Source: Hydnum rufescens UP504 (taxonomy: Eukaryota; Basidiomycota; Agaricomycetes; Cantharellales; Hydnaceae). Taken from it: DNA of 61,208 nt. The position numbers and the translations under genes are program-made. The notes under the pieces are model-generated. The model was not told where the DNA came from, did no database searches, and was given only the letters and a program-made list of their open reading frames with translations. The stretch spans positions 1-61,208 of the forward strand of contig MU129014.1 of assembly GCA_014904985.1 (NCBI GenBank), given 5' to 3'. Position 1 is the first letter of the stretch. The number at the start of each line of letters is the position of its first letter. Below are positions 11,980 to 22,790 of this stretch, piece by piece.

Positions 11980-14330
11980 GAACTACACAGCCACACCCAA
12001 CACCCAGGAAGGCAAGCACATAACCACACACCTGCTGCTGTGGGTATGTGGTTATAAGGTAATTTTTTGCCTTATTAGATACAATAGCGCAAAAAGGGTA
12101 GTGAAAGCTACTCTTTTTGTGCTGCTTTGACTTTTTATACCAACATAGCTTTTATTATTTTAGACTATGGTCTAAAGCCCAAGATGAGAACCTGTGGCAT
12201 GATGAGGGCCTGAATCAAGACCCAAACCGAAGCAAACGACATCCCACCAAATGGGTGGCCCCAGGAACCACACACCCGCTGTGGCAGGTGTGTGGTACTA
12301 TTTAAGGTGAGTTCCTCCCCCCCCCAATAGATACCATGGTGCAAAAAGAGCAGCAAAAGCTGCTCTTTTTGTGCTGCTTTGAATTTTTAACTAACATATA
12401 TTACAATATTCTAGGTCATGATTTGAACCAACGTCCACATGAGCCCAACCAAAGCCACGCCAAATGAAAACCCAACGAACACACCACCAAAACCTGCCGA
12501 AAGAAAACCGATGCAAACCAGACACCTGCCATGGTGGGTGTCTGGTTCTATTTAAAGTATGTAATTCTCATGTACCCAACGGTGCAAAAAGAGCAGCAGC
12601 TCTTTGTGTGCTGCTTTCAATTTCATTACTGACACTTTTATTATTCTACTGGTCCCAAACACCAAACAACGAGGCCTGAACAGCAACATGCAAACTGAAA
12701 GCACACCCAATGAAAGGACACCAAACGAAAGGATGCCCACCCCCAGAATGACAACACCCCCACATATGACGATGCACCACACAAAGAGAAGAGCCACACA
12801 CCCACAGTAGCAGGTGTGTGGTTCTATATTTGGTATGTAATGCACCCCCAATGGCGCAAAAAGAGCAGCAAAAGCTGCTCTTTTTGCATTGCTTTTAAAC
12901 CTTTAACTAATAATTTTCTATTCTAGGTATCACCACAAGTGAAGAGCCATGAAGCAAGCCCCACCAGAATGACAACATCCCTGCGAACAATGACACACCA
13001 AACAAAGAGACAAACCACACACCTGCAGTAGCAGGTGTGTGGTTCTATACAAGGTATGTAATGTAATGCACCCCCGATGGCGCAAAAAGAGCAGCGAAGG
13101 CTGCTCTTTTTGTGCTGCTTTGAATTTCTTTACTAATGTATCTTTATTATTTTAGATCATGACCTGGGCCACCAGACAAAAAAAAACCCAAGCGATGAGG
13201 ACACAACCAACCAGGGCCAAAACAACAACAAGCCAGCCAGCAAGAAAACAACATATGAGAACACCAACAAGACCATGGCAGACATGCCCAGCAAACAGCC
13301 ACAAGAACCACACACCCACTGCAGTGGGTGTGTGATTCTATGTATGGTAAGTCACTCAGTACACCCAACAGCGCAAAAAGAGCAGCATTTGCTGCTCTTT
13401 TTGTGCTGGTTTTAATTTTTAACTAATATATTGTCTATTATTCTAGGTCCCTTGCCTGAATCTGAACTGCCGAATGAAGACCTGCTGAATGACGAGTTGC
13501 CAAATGCGCCGCCAAACAAGCACCCACCAAACAATGACCTGCCGAACATGTAACTACACAAACCACACACCCGCTTTGGTGGGTGTGTGGTATTATTAGG
13601 TATGTCCAATCCCACTGGTGCCAAAAGAGTAGCAGAAGCTGCTCTTTTGGCACCTCTGTTTTCTTTTGTTTACTAATGTATTATTATTCGATCTTCTAGT
13701 GCCTTTCCTACATGAAAACCCACCCAACAGGGACACAGACAAGCCCCAAGTGTGACATTCAATGCGCAGCCACCCAAGCCACTAGTGCCCACCCCCCAAA
13801 ACGACAAACGATGAAATTGTGTACCATACACCCACCAAAGCAGGTGGGTGGTACTTGTAGGTGAGTTTTTATTTATTACATGGTGTACCGCAATGCCAAA
13901 AGAGTAGCCCCAGCTGCTCTTCTGGCATTGCCTTTGTTTTTTTTTCTTTACTAACATATCATTATTCTAGGTACATTTACTGCATGATATCTGACCCAAC
14001 AAATGCACAGATCAGGCTCAGGGCAAAACACATGTATGAGGATGAAATAAATATGGTGCCACACACCCACTTCTGTGGGTGTGTGGCAATATTAGCTTAC
14101 TTTTTGTGATTGAGGTGTACCATGATGCCAAAAGAGCAGCACCCACTGCATTCCCTTCAAAATTTTTTCCTTTACTAACATATTAATATTATTTTTACTT
14201 ATTTAATCTTGGTTATCATACAATAGATACTGCCTGTGATGTCCCCCCCCTTTGAAAACTGGCTGAACCCCAGATGAATCAAGGGAAGGTACCACACACC
14301 CACCCTAGCAGGTGTGGTGCTACTAATTAG
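11980..14330 (+). repeat. E1 right arm: 9-10 exon/intron hairpin units, plus strand
   Basis: Exonic stems: 12022-12053, 12267-12297, 12518-12546 (CCAGACACC/GGTGTCTGG variant), 12793-12823, 13013-13043, 13307-13336, 13562-13591, 13822-13853, 14057-14087 and 14291-14319. Predicted introns, each with an internal GCAAAAAGAGCAGC-type stem: 12059-12163, 12307-12414, 12557-about 12651 (3' site decayed), 12833-12926, 13054-13155, 13347-13446, 13600-13699 and 13861-13970. Lengths run from 94 to 110 nt, with GTAAGT, GTGAGT or GTATGT starts, CTAAC/CTAAT branch motifs and TTCTAG/TTTTAG ends. Distal units decay. Exons are A/C-rich and full of stops in all frames. Confidence 0.75.
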
Positions 14331-14345
14331 TTTCCTGTGAATTTT

Positions 14346-14363
14346 AAATAAATAAATAATAAA
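14346..14363 (+). terminator. AATAAA-rich putative polyadenylation region, E1 right arm
   Basis: Overlapping AATAAA motifs immediately follow the last stem of the plus-strand array. Equivalent runs sit at the outer ends of the other arms. Inferred 3' end signal; no transcript evidence. Confidence 0.35.
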
Positions 14364-14614
14364 CAAGTCAATAAGATGGGATCCCCCATCATATCCCTGA
14401 TAAGCCCATGTAGCCCACTGTTGTCTGAGAATCTCTAAGTCCTAGTCTCAGGTGAGAGGGGCCCCAGGGGCCCCTAGGGGCTCCATGGGGCCCCTTTTCT
14501 CATGCCATGAAATCACCCAGTGGGCCCCAGAGGCCCCCACCTAAAAACCTGCTCTTAGACTAAATAAAAGCAAGGCAAATGGGCCTAACTAGATATACAA
14601 TTATGGCTGACTGG

Positions 14615-14929
14615 TTTGGTATGCCGATGCTCTTTACCTTTTTTTGCTTCTTTTTGTCTTTATCTTCCACAACTGATGGGTCTTGTTGTGTTCCACAAGC
14701 TTCCTGGTCAGTCTCCTTTAAGTCTTGCCTCCAATATGCATTTGATGAGATGATCCATAAGAAGGACTTTGCCAGTCTTGACATCCTTCACTATCCAATC
14801 AGTGAATTGGGTGACATGACCAGATGTTTTGAAAACAGGTGCTGGTGTCATGATCATGGTATCAACCTTGAGCATGTGTTCTTCCATGATGAAGTGACAG
14901 TGCCATTCCTCAATGATGTTGGCTTGAAG
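14615..14929 (-). pseudogene. Glycyl-tRNA synthetase internal fragment
   Basis: Glycyl-tRNA synthetase charges tRNA-Gly. The minus-strand translation reads LQANIIEEWHCHFIMEEH, then MLKVDTMIMTPAPVFKTSGH, then a WIVKDVKTG segment, DHLIKCILEARLKG and a Lys-rich EDKDKKKQKKVKS stretch. These match the class II catalytic-domain motif 1 region and the Lys-rich insert of fungal enzymes. A 3' splice site (TTTTTTTTAG) precedes it at 14930. A frameshift occurs after EARLKG (near 14720). The fragment stops dead at the right end of E1. About 100 residues of a roughly 650-residue enzyme remain, so it cannot be functional here. Confidence 0.85.
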
Positions 14930-14931
14930 CT

Positions 14932-15481
14932 AAAAAAAACACATATCCAGGATGCTCAGAAATAGCCTAGATATTCATTGCAACACACATTTCCCCCAAG
15001 GTCATTGCCGTGAAGCTGGCCCTCCCAAGGGTTCCGAGGCATACGGGAATTTCCAGGAGTACTGTATAGTGCGCTTCGGAAGGAAAATTTGGATGGATGG
15101 GTCTCAATCCCACCCACCCACTTGAAGGGATATGGATAAGCAGATGGTGGACAACAGGTTGGGGCCTTGGCCTGGTACTCGCTGGTCACTAGCACTTTAT
15201 TCACTACTGAAAAGTTGGCGGGCTGGGGGCATACAGCCTTCAGGCAGCAGTGATGGTGACTGTTGATAGCTTACAATCTTCACCAGTTGTTGGGTATGTG
15301 CATAGAGATGTCTCCTGGTCGCATCGGCAACAGCAACCGGAGTTTTGAAGGATCTTGGGTCTCTTTGGTGGCTCACCCATGTGCGGATATCCAATGGTGC
15401 ATATCACCTCAAGCCCACCCAGGCCAGGGTTATTCTTGTGTTTTGGTGTCTTTAGGATCATTTCACTCAGCCAGTGTCAAA
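14932..15481. other. Region between divergent GlyRS and BEM46 relics
   Basis: The GlyRS relic points left and the BEM46 relic points right, so this stretch would be their shared upstream region. It should also hold the missing first GlyRS exons. I could not recognise GlyRS N-terminal motifs in it; the short open frames here (for example 14956-15204 minus) match nothing I know. Confidence 0.4.
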
Positions 15482-15890
15482 TTAGACTGGCTATGCGCTA
15501 ATGCTGCACAGTTCACTGCAAGCGTATCTGCAGGGCTCTTAGCCATAAGTAAGCCAGTATTCGAGTGTTGTAATGCGAGTCATTTGACCTTGACCTCCAG
15601 TGGCTGGTGTGCTATATATTGGTCAAACCTACATGATCTATCTGTCCTTCGTTCCCCCTGGCTCGTGAGAGAGTGAGTAGCCCTTCGTTCTTGGGTGTGC
15701 CCTATCCCACGCTCATTTCCCATTCGCAGACATTGCCACACCATCAGACTATCACATTCCCTATGATGACATTGAACTCACAACCACAGATGGCATCAAA
15801 GTCAAAGCCTATCTCATGAAGCAGCAGAGAGAACTTTTGGGTAGAAATAGCCCCTCACCCCTGAGTGATCTCAAAAGTTGCAGCAAATGA
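15482..15890 (+). pseudogene. bem46: BEM46/ABHD13-like alpha/beta hydrolase, N-terminal relic
   Basis: BEM46 proteins are membrane-anchored alpha/beta hydrolases of fungi and animals. Three exons can be read. The first is 15482-15548 (DWLCANAAQFTASVSAGLLA), followed by an intron 15549-15600 (GTAAGC...CTCCAG). The second is 15601-15672 (AGVLYIGQTYMIYLSFVPPG), followed by an intron 15673-15729 (GTGAGT...TCGCAG). The third starts at 15730 (NIATPSDYHIPYDDIELTTT, then DGIKVKAYL). Together they give the N-terminal membrane segment and the region before the hydrolase core. The expected ATG is TTA at 15482, a TGA stands at 15666-15668 where CGA (Arg) is expected, and the catalytic Ser/Asp/His part is missing. 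Splice sites are still intact, so decay looks recent. Confidence 0.8.
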
Positions 15891-16857
15891 GAAACAGACC
15901 AACGAGGTGGCAAGAATTACTGGGGATGTTGAAACGGCCAAGGCCAGAAATGGCTAGTGACATAGGAGTCACTGCTCAAAAGAGAAGGTAATCATTGTTA
16001 CAAGTGGTAGTTATGAGGGTGATTAGTCTAGTATAAGCACCATGGTGCATGTACATACATGTTATACTTCATATGCCCAACAACCGCAACCTACTACAAG
16101 TACATCTGTCCCTTGATCCCCCCAGCAGTTCTGAGGTGCACAAATAATTCAGGGTCATGACATGCACATCATGTTGACCTTGATCTTCTTCGACAAGATC
16201 TAATCGATCATTATCCGAAGGTCAAGGGGACACTGCCATTGTTCATGAGTGAAAAGGCTTGGGCTGAGGATTACAGAGGAAGAGAATGACTCCCTAGAGT
16301 TGCGATCAGTGGGGAATATCAGAACATTGCATAAAATCCCCAAGCATGATCAGCCAGGTCTGCAATGGTCATCAGAAAGTGAACCACAATGATCAAGTGC
16401 ACATGTTTAGATTTCACAACACCTCCTTGGCCGTTATACAAAGGCGAAGCATGGAGCCTAGTACCATTCGGCAAATTGAATGACTGTGATGGTGTCCATG
16501 GGTGAAATATTCGACTGACTTGGTATCACTAACTGTCATGCGAAGCCGTGCATGGTGTTGCTCGCCAACTGATCACATCAATGTTTGGGGCTGGGCCAAG
16601 TTTGACATTACAGGAGGTCACAGTTAGGAGTGGAAAGACATGTTGGCAGTGAACATGATGTACTCACCTTCTGGTTCGATTGCCATTTTCAACCCATCCG
16701 AATCTGCCAGCTGTGCATTTGCTGCAATAACCCCAAGATTATGGGATTTGGCACAAGATATGGCTCATAGAGATGTCCTGGATCTGACATTGGATATCAT
16801 GGGGTTGATCGTGCACTCATGCACTGGGATCTAACGAAACACATCAGATCCATACTT
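15890..16857. repeat. Duplicated block, inverted relative to copies near 30.4-31.4 kb and 45.4-46.4 kb
   Basis: The block carries the same landmarks in reverse order as the other two copies: the kinase tail, the GATACTAGACC/GATTAGTCTAG spot, the TCTTCGACAAGATCTAATCG spot at about 16193, and the segment encoding MYSPSGSIAIFNPSESASCAF (16640-16834 plus; 30386-30580 minus). It is more diverged than the other two are from each other. It ends at about 16857 where the large inverted repeat begins. Confidence 0.7.
15917..15991 (+). pseudogene. C-terminal tail of a FunK1-like kinase
   Basis: The frame LLGMLKRPRPEMASDIGV ending in QKRR-stop is nearly the same as the C-terminal tail of the FunK1-like pseudogene at 46254-47455 (ELLGMLKRPRPETASEIGVA). 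It is the only coding trace of that gene here. It begins just after the BEM46 relic. Confidence 0.7.
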
Positions 16858-16889
16858 TTTTCCCCCAGCCCACTACTACAGGATGGAAT

Positions 16890-17380
16890 GCCCCCACCAC
16901 AGAATTGTCTGAAAATCACTGGAGATCTTCTACCTATCCCTCTCATTATTCCCTCAAACTTTCTCCCAACTCCCATGCACATATTCTGTGTAATTCACAC
17001 TGCAATATTTCAATTCCAAGCCTTCCAGTCACTTCAGGGGATATAAGATTCCCCCCACCAATTTGGCTGAAAATTTGTGCAAACTTTCCAGATACTATTG
17101 TCATCTTCTCCTTAAAATTTCAGCCAATTCCTATGCATAGACCTTGTGCAATGCACAGGGGAAGGTTTCTATAACTCACCTTTCAATCACTTTGGGGGAT
17201 CCAAGTTCTGCCTCACTAATTCAGTGGAAAATTCATGGAAATTTTCTACATACTATCCTCATCATCTCCCAAAAATTTCAGCCAATTCAAATGCATGGAT
17301 CTTGTGTGATGGATGAGGCAAGGTCTCTAGGACAAGCCTTCCCATCACTTCAGGGCTGGCACTCTGTGTCCTTTGCTCTT
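16890..17380 (+). repeat. Tandem repeat of about 158 bp, three copies
   Basis: Units contain a CACCAATTTGGCTGAAAATT-like start, then TTTTCCA.ATACTAT, a CATCATCTCCC spot, TTTCAGCCAATTC..ATGCAT and a TCA.TT..GGGGAT end. Anchors recur at about 16893, 17055 and 17211. Related inverted units lie at 36380-36720, 37530-37690 and 23490-23825. Confidence 0.7.
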
Positions 17381-18467
17381 CACCAGGTTTCATTAGATTT
17401 CTGAGGCCCTCAGGAACTAAGGGTGAGGTGGCTGTGCTGGTTAAAACAGATAAGACTATGTCACTTAAAAAAATCAACTATGTGGCAAAGGGAACTACTG
17501 TCTGGGCCATGCTGCAATGTGGGCACCAAAGAAATATAAATACAAATGAATCAAACTAAATCTTTCCTAATCTTCCAAATCTGGGCAAGGAAGGAAGAGA
17601 GAGGGTGGATAGATTATCCACTGGTGTTAATCCAGGAGTATCCAAATTAGTAGTTGAATGGCTGCCAGCCCAAGGAGGGAATTACAAATTGGCCTTTATC
17701 CTGTAGCCTGTTAACAATAGGTGACAGGTAGTCCCATGAGAAGTCAATTGATGGAGAGTACTTGGCTTCAGGTCCTTTGGGGATTGGAGAGATCTCAGGG
17801 ACCAGTGTAGACAGGAGTATTCATGTATCCAGGTCACACTGTGAACAGCAGGTAAAAAGATACATTGTTGTGTCCTGCTGTGACTAGCTATCATGAAGCT
17901 GCTTATGTAATAAGAGACAAATCAGCTAGAAGCAGGCTGGTGAACTATATTTCCTACCTATGGTATGTATCAAATCTCTGGCACTATTTGATCCCTAGCT
18001 AGGCATAGGAACAATGGGAAATTGGTATTTAAATATCAGAAAATGAGCATGAATAATGTCAAGATGGGTATTTCATTTGATATTCCATCTCCTGTTTCAC
18101 CAATTTTTTATTTACCCCTATTCCTTATTTGGCTAGCATGATTCATGGCATCTGGAGATTAATCTCCTAATGCCTTATATGCACCTCAGAGATCCAGAGG
18201 ATCTCCCTCAGTTTGACACCTTGGAACTCTAGGTATTTCCTCTTTTGTCTTTCCTTCATGTATATGTCCATTTCCTTAGTTTGACACCTCAGAACTCTGG
18301 ATATCACCCTCTGTGTGATTTCACTGTAGATATTTCACACATGGGGCCCCATTGCACCCAAACAAGGCCCTAGAATGAGCCCTTAACACTCTTTCATATT
18401 TTCTGCATGACTTAGGGCCCACATGGGGCCCCACTATGTGACCTTCAGACCTTTCTCTCAGCCAAGT

Positions 18468-18933
18468 ATGGTTGCCAAAGTCAGGTTCAGGTCAGATTTT
18501 TCCCCATCTGGGTAAAACCTGAATCTGACCACAAGTTAGGTTCTGGTTTAAACTGGGTTTGAACCTGAAATCATGAACCCCCTCAAACATGAGGGATATC
18601 TGACCTGAATACTGGTGTTGACCATAATCCAGAATTATGTAAACAGGTTCCTTGGTTGAGAAATGTATTAATTTGAAGCAAAACCAAACACACAACCTCA
18701 TGCAGAGTGTATTTAGGCCATTATAGTCCTTAAAAACAACAACACTTAGCCCATGAGTCATTGAAGCACTTGTTCCATCTACTGTGAAGGCTACTAGAGG
18801 TTTAGGTTTGAAGCTGAACCTGAAATGGGGCCCCAAAACCTGAAATCACCCATGAGGGCAAAACCTGAACCTGACCATAGGTCAGGTTCAGGTTCAAACT
18901 CAAGTTTTCCAGGTTTGTAACTTTGGCAACCAT
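18468..18933. mobile_element. 466-bp MITE with ATGGTTGCCAAAGT termini, copy 1
   Basis: The termini ATGGTTGCCAAAGT and ACTTTGGCAACCAT are perfect inverted repeats. Just inside, short AGGTTCAGGTC / GACCTGAACCT motifs alternate on both strands, often around a TTTTGCCC..GGGCAAAA stem. There is no coding capacity. The identical-length partner is at 34816-35281. Loose ends of the same family are at 20200-20307 and 21683-21743. Confidence 0.75.
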
Positions 18934-20290
18934 ACAGCCAAGCATAGTATATTGTAGTGTGCTGGCTGAAATCTGAATTTTCAGTGTCTAAGGTAAATAG
19001 CATGTGTTGAGTATGATAGGGTTAATCCAGACTCCTATCCAGTGATTCATTAAGTAACCCAATTTCTCTGAAGAATAGCCAAAGAGTTAAAATGGGCTTA
19101 ACTTGATCAACAACCTGTTGAGATGTGACAGTTATTCAATTTGATCTTCCATCTCCTGCTTCACATCATTTGTTATTTTCCCCTATTCCCTATTTGGCCA
19201 GTGCAGTTATAGCATCCAGAGATTAATCACCAGAGGCCCTATATATACCTGAGAGGTATCAAGGATGTCCCCCAGTTTGACACCTCAGAACTCCAGGTGT
19301 CTTCCCTTTTCATTCCCTCATGTATCTATCTATTGTTCTTAGTTTGACACCTTGGAACTCCACATATCACCCCTCATGTGATTCCACTGTAGATGCTTCC
19401 CACAACTGGCAAATTTTATATTATGGCTTGTTTGGCCCAAGAATATATGTCAGGCATGGAAATTATCAACTTAAAATATCAAAATAACAGGAGCATACTC
19501 ATAAACATGAAGATTTGTTCCTTAGGTTAGAAAAAAATACCCCTATAGGTGTCTCATCATTTCTGGGTTTTACCAACATCAAAACATGTGATATCTGGGT
19601 CTCAGTGAGGTGGGAAAGGATGGCATCTCTTATTATGTGTTTATGGATGCTGCAGTTCAGGTTCAAACCTGTGGAACCTGAGTTTAAGCCTGAACCTGAC
19701 CCAGGTCAGGTTCCATTGGGGTCAGGTTTCATTTGATTTTCTTCAGGTCAGGTTCAGGTTTTGCCCTTGCCCTGAGTCCAAAAACTGGTCTCAAACCAGG
19801 TTTGAACCTGAACCTGAAAGGTAGGGTGTAGGTTCCATTCCATGTAAATTGACCATTATTCTGGCACCAAATCTGGCAATTTATACATGTGACTAAAGTT
19901 CTGGAGTCAGAAGTCACATGACTTGGCCATCAAATGAGGTAATTGGTGCAGGTCACAAGTCACATGACAGAATGTAGTGACTAAATATCATCTCCAGAAG
20001 ATGTGTGAGCAGTAAATTGAAGTGAAAAAGGAGATGTGGATCTAAAGCAGGATGTAAGGGAGTGGCAGAGGCAGAGACTTGAGCAGAGGGTCTAGATATT
20101 CTGTAGTACCCCCTGAAAATGTTGGCTTCCCTCATACCTCAGGTTTCACATTTAAACCAGGTTTAAACCAGAACCTGACCTGAATGAGACTGAACCTCAG
20201 GTCAGGTTCAGGTTTTGCCCTCATGGGTGATTTCAGGTTCAGGTCAGGGTTAGGTTTTGCCCAAATTGGGCAAAACCTGACCAAAACCTG

Positions 20291-21120
20291 ACCATGGCAA
20301 CCATAAGTATATGAGTCTGAATCATGTAAACAAGATCACCTTGGATCCAACTCATGGACTGGTCACATGTTAAATAGGGGCTATTGTAACACTCTCAAGG
20401 AGTAAACATGGAATATCACCCTCAGTTTTGATTGAATCAGCTCATAAAAATGGTGCCCAGAAAGCTACAATTCAGACCTTTTGACGATACCAAATTCATG
20501 TCCACTGGATGTGAACTGCACTCTCCAAGTCAAGTTTACTGTGTGTTTCATACTGTTCTTCAGTATTTTTCAAATTTCTCCATCAGTTTGTATCCAATTT
20601 GTTCACAATAACCACACCCAGTAGGATGTTGAAAATATACATCCAACAGTACTAAGGGAAAAATGAGTGGATTAAAACTCACCTTTCCATGACTTAACTC
20701 CCCCATGTCTCATCTCATCATTGCCTCTGCTTTTTGGATTATGAATGCCAATTATTCTCTGCCCCTTTACATCTGACATTCAGGGCAACCAGTTTTGCCA
20801 TTCTCCAAGGGATTCTGTTCAGTATTAGAGGAGGAATAGCTTGGTTAAGCCATATTCCCTATTCTGACTTGATTTTTGAATATCTCCTTCAATTTTTAAG
20901 CTTTTGACTTGATTCATTTTTCATCATTTTTTCCTTAACCTCACCTTTCCACATATTACCATAGCATTTTTTTGGGATGTATATTAAGTGCAGGGGATGC
21001 AAATTCTCATTGATTTCCCCCTCCCCCTCAGTCTTTGAAGTCTTGAAGGGCAGCTGCTGGTGCTAGGGTGATCTCCAATTTACACCTTGCATTTATCACA
21101 CTTTGGATAGACTCTCAAGA
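20291..21120. other. No gene recognised
   Basis: AT-rich sequence beyond the large inverted repeat. It starts with a MITE-family edge (TTTTGCCC...CAACCAT, to about 20307). No credible reading frame. Confidence 0.5.
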
Positions 21121-21149
21121 GTGAGAAGCATCTAGAGCTGGATCACATG

Positions 21150-21345
21150 AAGGGTGATATCTGGAGTTTGGAGGTGTCAAACTCAGGACAAGGATATATA
21201 CATGAGTGAGAAGACAAGGGAGATACCTGGAGTTTGGAGGTGTCAAACTCAGGACAAGGATATATACATGAGTGAGAAGACAAGGGAGATACCTGGAGTT
21301 CAGAGGTGTCAAACTAAGGAACTGCCCAGAAGTCCAAGGTATATA
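21150..21345 (+). repeat. 66-bp tandem repeat with TATATAAAGG, promoter-like module
   Basis: CTGGAGTTTGGAGGTGTCAA recurs at 21161 and 21227, and in a diverged copy at 21293, giving a 66-bp period. A TATATAAAGG box follows at about 21340. The same GTGTCAAACT module with TATATA-like boxes occurs on the minus strand at about 18215-18300 and 19275-19360, and in the right arm at about 34390-34510 and 35450-35570. It may be an LTR U3 or another transposon promoter; the owner is not identified. Confidence 0.55.
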
Positions 21346-21743
21346 AAGGGCATCTGGTCTGAGATCACCATATGCCATAGGTGGTGCTAACCAAAAAAGG
21401 GAATAGTGGCAAATAACAAACATGTGAATCAGGGAAGAAAAATATGAAATGGGATACCCATCACATCTCAACAAAGAGGAGAATCATCAGTGTGATTCCT
21501 AAGCTAAACTCTCCATTTGTTCACTGTTAGAGCAAGCCTGCCCTAGCAATACAATCTCTCCATCCCAAGACCTGTCCTTTCACCAAACCTCAACTATCAG
21601 ATTGACTCTGTGGCCCTCTCCTTTCATTATCAATTCAATAATTGTGGACTGTGGCACAATCTCTTAGGGGATTCTTGCTTACAACATTCAGGTTTTGCCC
21701 AAATGGGGCAAAACCTGACCTGAACCTGACTTTGGCAACCATA

Positions 21744-22090
21744 TCTGTGATAAAAAAACTCACCCAATAGTACTGCACACCAACCATAGTGGGTGTGTGG
21801 TGCTGTATTTTAGTTGTTCTGTATGTTGAGGTGCTTGGACAGGCCTTTGGATGGCTGCACACACACATCCAGTTTTTCCCTGGGCTTCATCTGTGCTTGC
21901 TTTGGGCAGGGTTTTGCAGTGGGAGAAGGGACCCTAGAATAACAAACACATTAGTCAAAGGAAAAAACAAAAAAAAAAACAAGCAGCTGGTGCTGCTCTT
22001 TTTTGGCACCATAGTAGACCCTGTAAGGAAAAACTCACCCAATAGTACTACACACCCACCAGAGTGGATGTGTGGTATTGTAGTTAATTT
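21744..22090 (-). repeat. Decayed fragment of a hairpin-array element (2 units)
   Basis: Two degenerate minus-strand units are visible. The exonic stems are near 21775-21802 (CACACCAACCATAGTGGGTGTGTGG) reduced by mutations and near 22048-22077. Each has the plus-strand ACTCACC splice signature beside it. One intronic stem (about 21980-22000, AGCAGCTGGTGCTGCT) and a CCCTAGAATAA 3' splice signature (about 21930) remain. The fragment is bordered on the left by a MITE edge and on the right by LTR-like sequence. Confidence 0.65.
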
Positions 22091-22194
22091 GTCATTGCAG
22101 TCATTGTCATTGTGGGTGTTTGGGGGCAGCCAAGCAATGTATCAAAAGTACATCCACCACTCTCTTTTGGGAGAGGACATGACTACTCCACTAC

Positions 22195-22460
22195 TACATC
22201 AAGAGTCAGGGAGGCTGTGGAGGCTATGATGCTGTGTCACCTTGAGGGCTGTGGTGGCTGTGTGCAGGAGGCTAGGATTCATAACCCTTCACAGTTGGAG
22301 GATCCTCAGTTTTGATCTCAGGATTTCCACTGTAACAAGTGCAAGACTGCATGGTTGTTTGTGTGCTGCTGTATACTCAGGATTTCCACTGGATAAGTAT
22401 GTGGTTATTAGTCTCTTTTTTCTTTCTGTTTGGGGCCTCAATGGAAGTGTTACCCTGACA
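22195..22460 (+). mobile_element. 3' part of a solo LTR (same family as 36724-37527)
   Basis: Ends TTACCCTGACA at 22460. The last 260 bp match the 3' part of the LTR at 36724-37527, including two TCAGGATTTCCACTG motifs and a TTCTTTCTGTTTG run. The 5' part has been lost, so no target duplication can be tested. Confidence 0.7.
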
Positions 22461-22559
22461 CCACCATGATACCAAGGTAACTCCAAGTTCCATTGCCAAC
22501 TTAAACACCAGTGACCACCAATAGACACCAATCAACTCACCCTAGTGAAATAATCTTGA

Positions 22560-22790
22560 TGGACCTCTTGAAAGTCAATAAGCAAGCTCTAGACATCACT
22601 AAGCAACTGAGTTAGACATGCCTAAATTAACTCTTGATAGGCATCTTCAGACTCAATCATTCAACTCTAGGCATCACTATACACAACTGATTAGGCATGC
22701 CTTGTCAATTCAAATTCAACAATTAAGCTCTAGACATCATTAGACATCATTGATTTAGGTGTGCCTAAATCAACCCCAGAATGCCCATCA
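22560..22790 (+). repeat. Degenerate repeat around TCTAGACATCA..AAGCAACTGA
   Basis: Three imperfect copies of a segment of about 75 bp containing CTCTAGACATCACTA and TTAGACATGCCTAAATTAA. Non-coding. The following stretch to 23489 shows no gene. Confidence 0.5.

Larger units (their letters stand above)
9826..14613. mobile_element. Palindromic exon/intron hairpin-array element, copy E1 (about 4.8 kb)
   Basis: The left terminus is CAGGCTGGTCAG at 9826-9837. The right terminus, read inward on the minus strand from 14614, is CCAGTCAGCC. The end regions share TAGATA.CA.GAGC.TTGCATTT and CTAACTAG blocks followed by GC-rich palindromes (GGGGGCCCCCAGGGGCCCC near 9909 and 14460-14540). Between them lie a left arm (minus-strand units), a central palindrome (11331-11972) and a right arm (plus-strand units). 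The length (about 4788 bp) is close to E5 (4802 bp) and E6 (4675 bp). No transposase frame is present. No matching 8-bp flanks are visible (TTCTGATC against GTTTGGTA), so it may be old or rearranged. The right end abuts a glycyl-tRNA synthetase relic. Confidence 0.75.
16858..20290 (+). repeat. Large inverted repeat, left arm (about 3.4 kb)
   Basis: This arm is matched in reverse by 33490-37695 with high identity. Shared landmarks include a 466-bp MITE, AGTTTGACACC-type modules, a 71-codon frame at 17262-17477 (mirrored at 36220-36486) and tandem repeats of about 158 bp. The right arm differs mainly by an 804-bp solo LTR. This arm keeps the uninterrupted insertion site (TCCAG at 17024-17028). 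No functional gene is seen in it. Confidence 0.85.

Noticed and set aside
12340..12373. Rho-independent terminators (GC stem followed by T run)
   Set aside because: The T run is part of the stem, the stems repeat every unit, and the genome is eukaryotic.
9990..14330. CRISPR array
   Set aside because: Regular hairpin repeats could suggest one, but the unit is 220-300 bp with two different stems, variable inner sequence and splice signals, in a clearly eukaryotic setting without cas genes.
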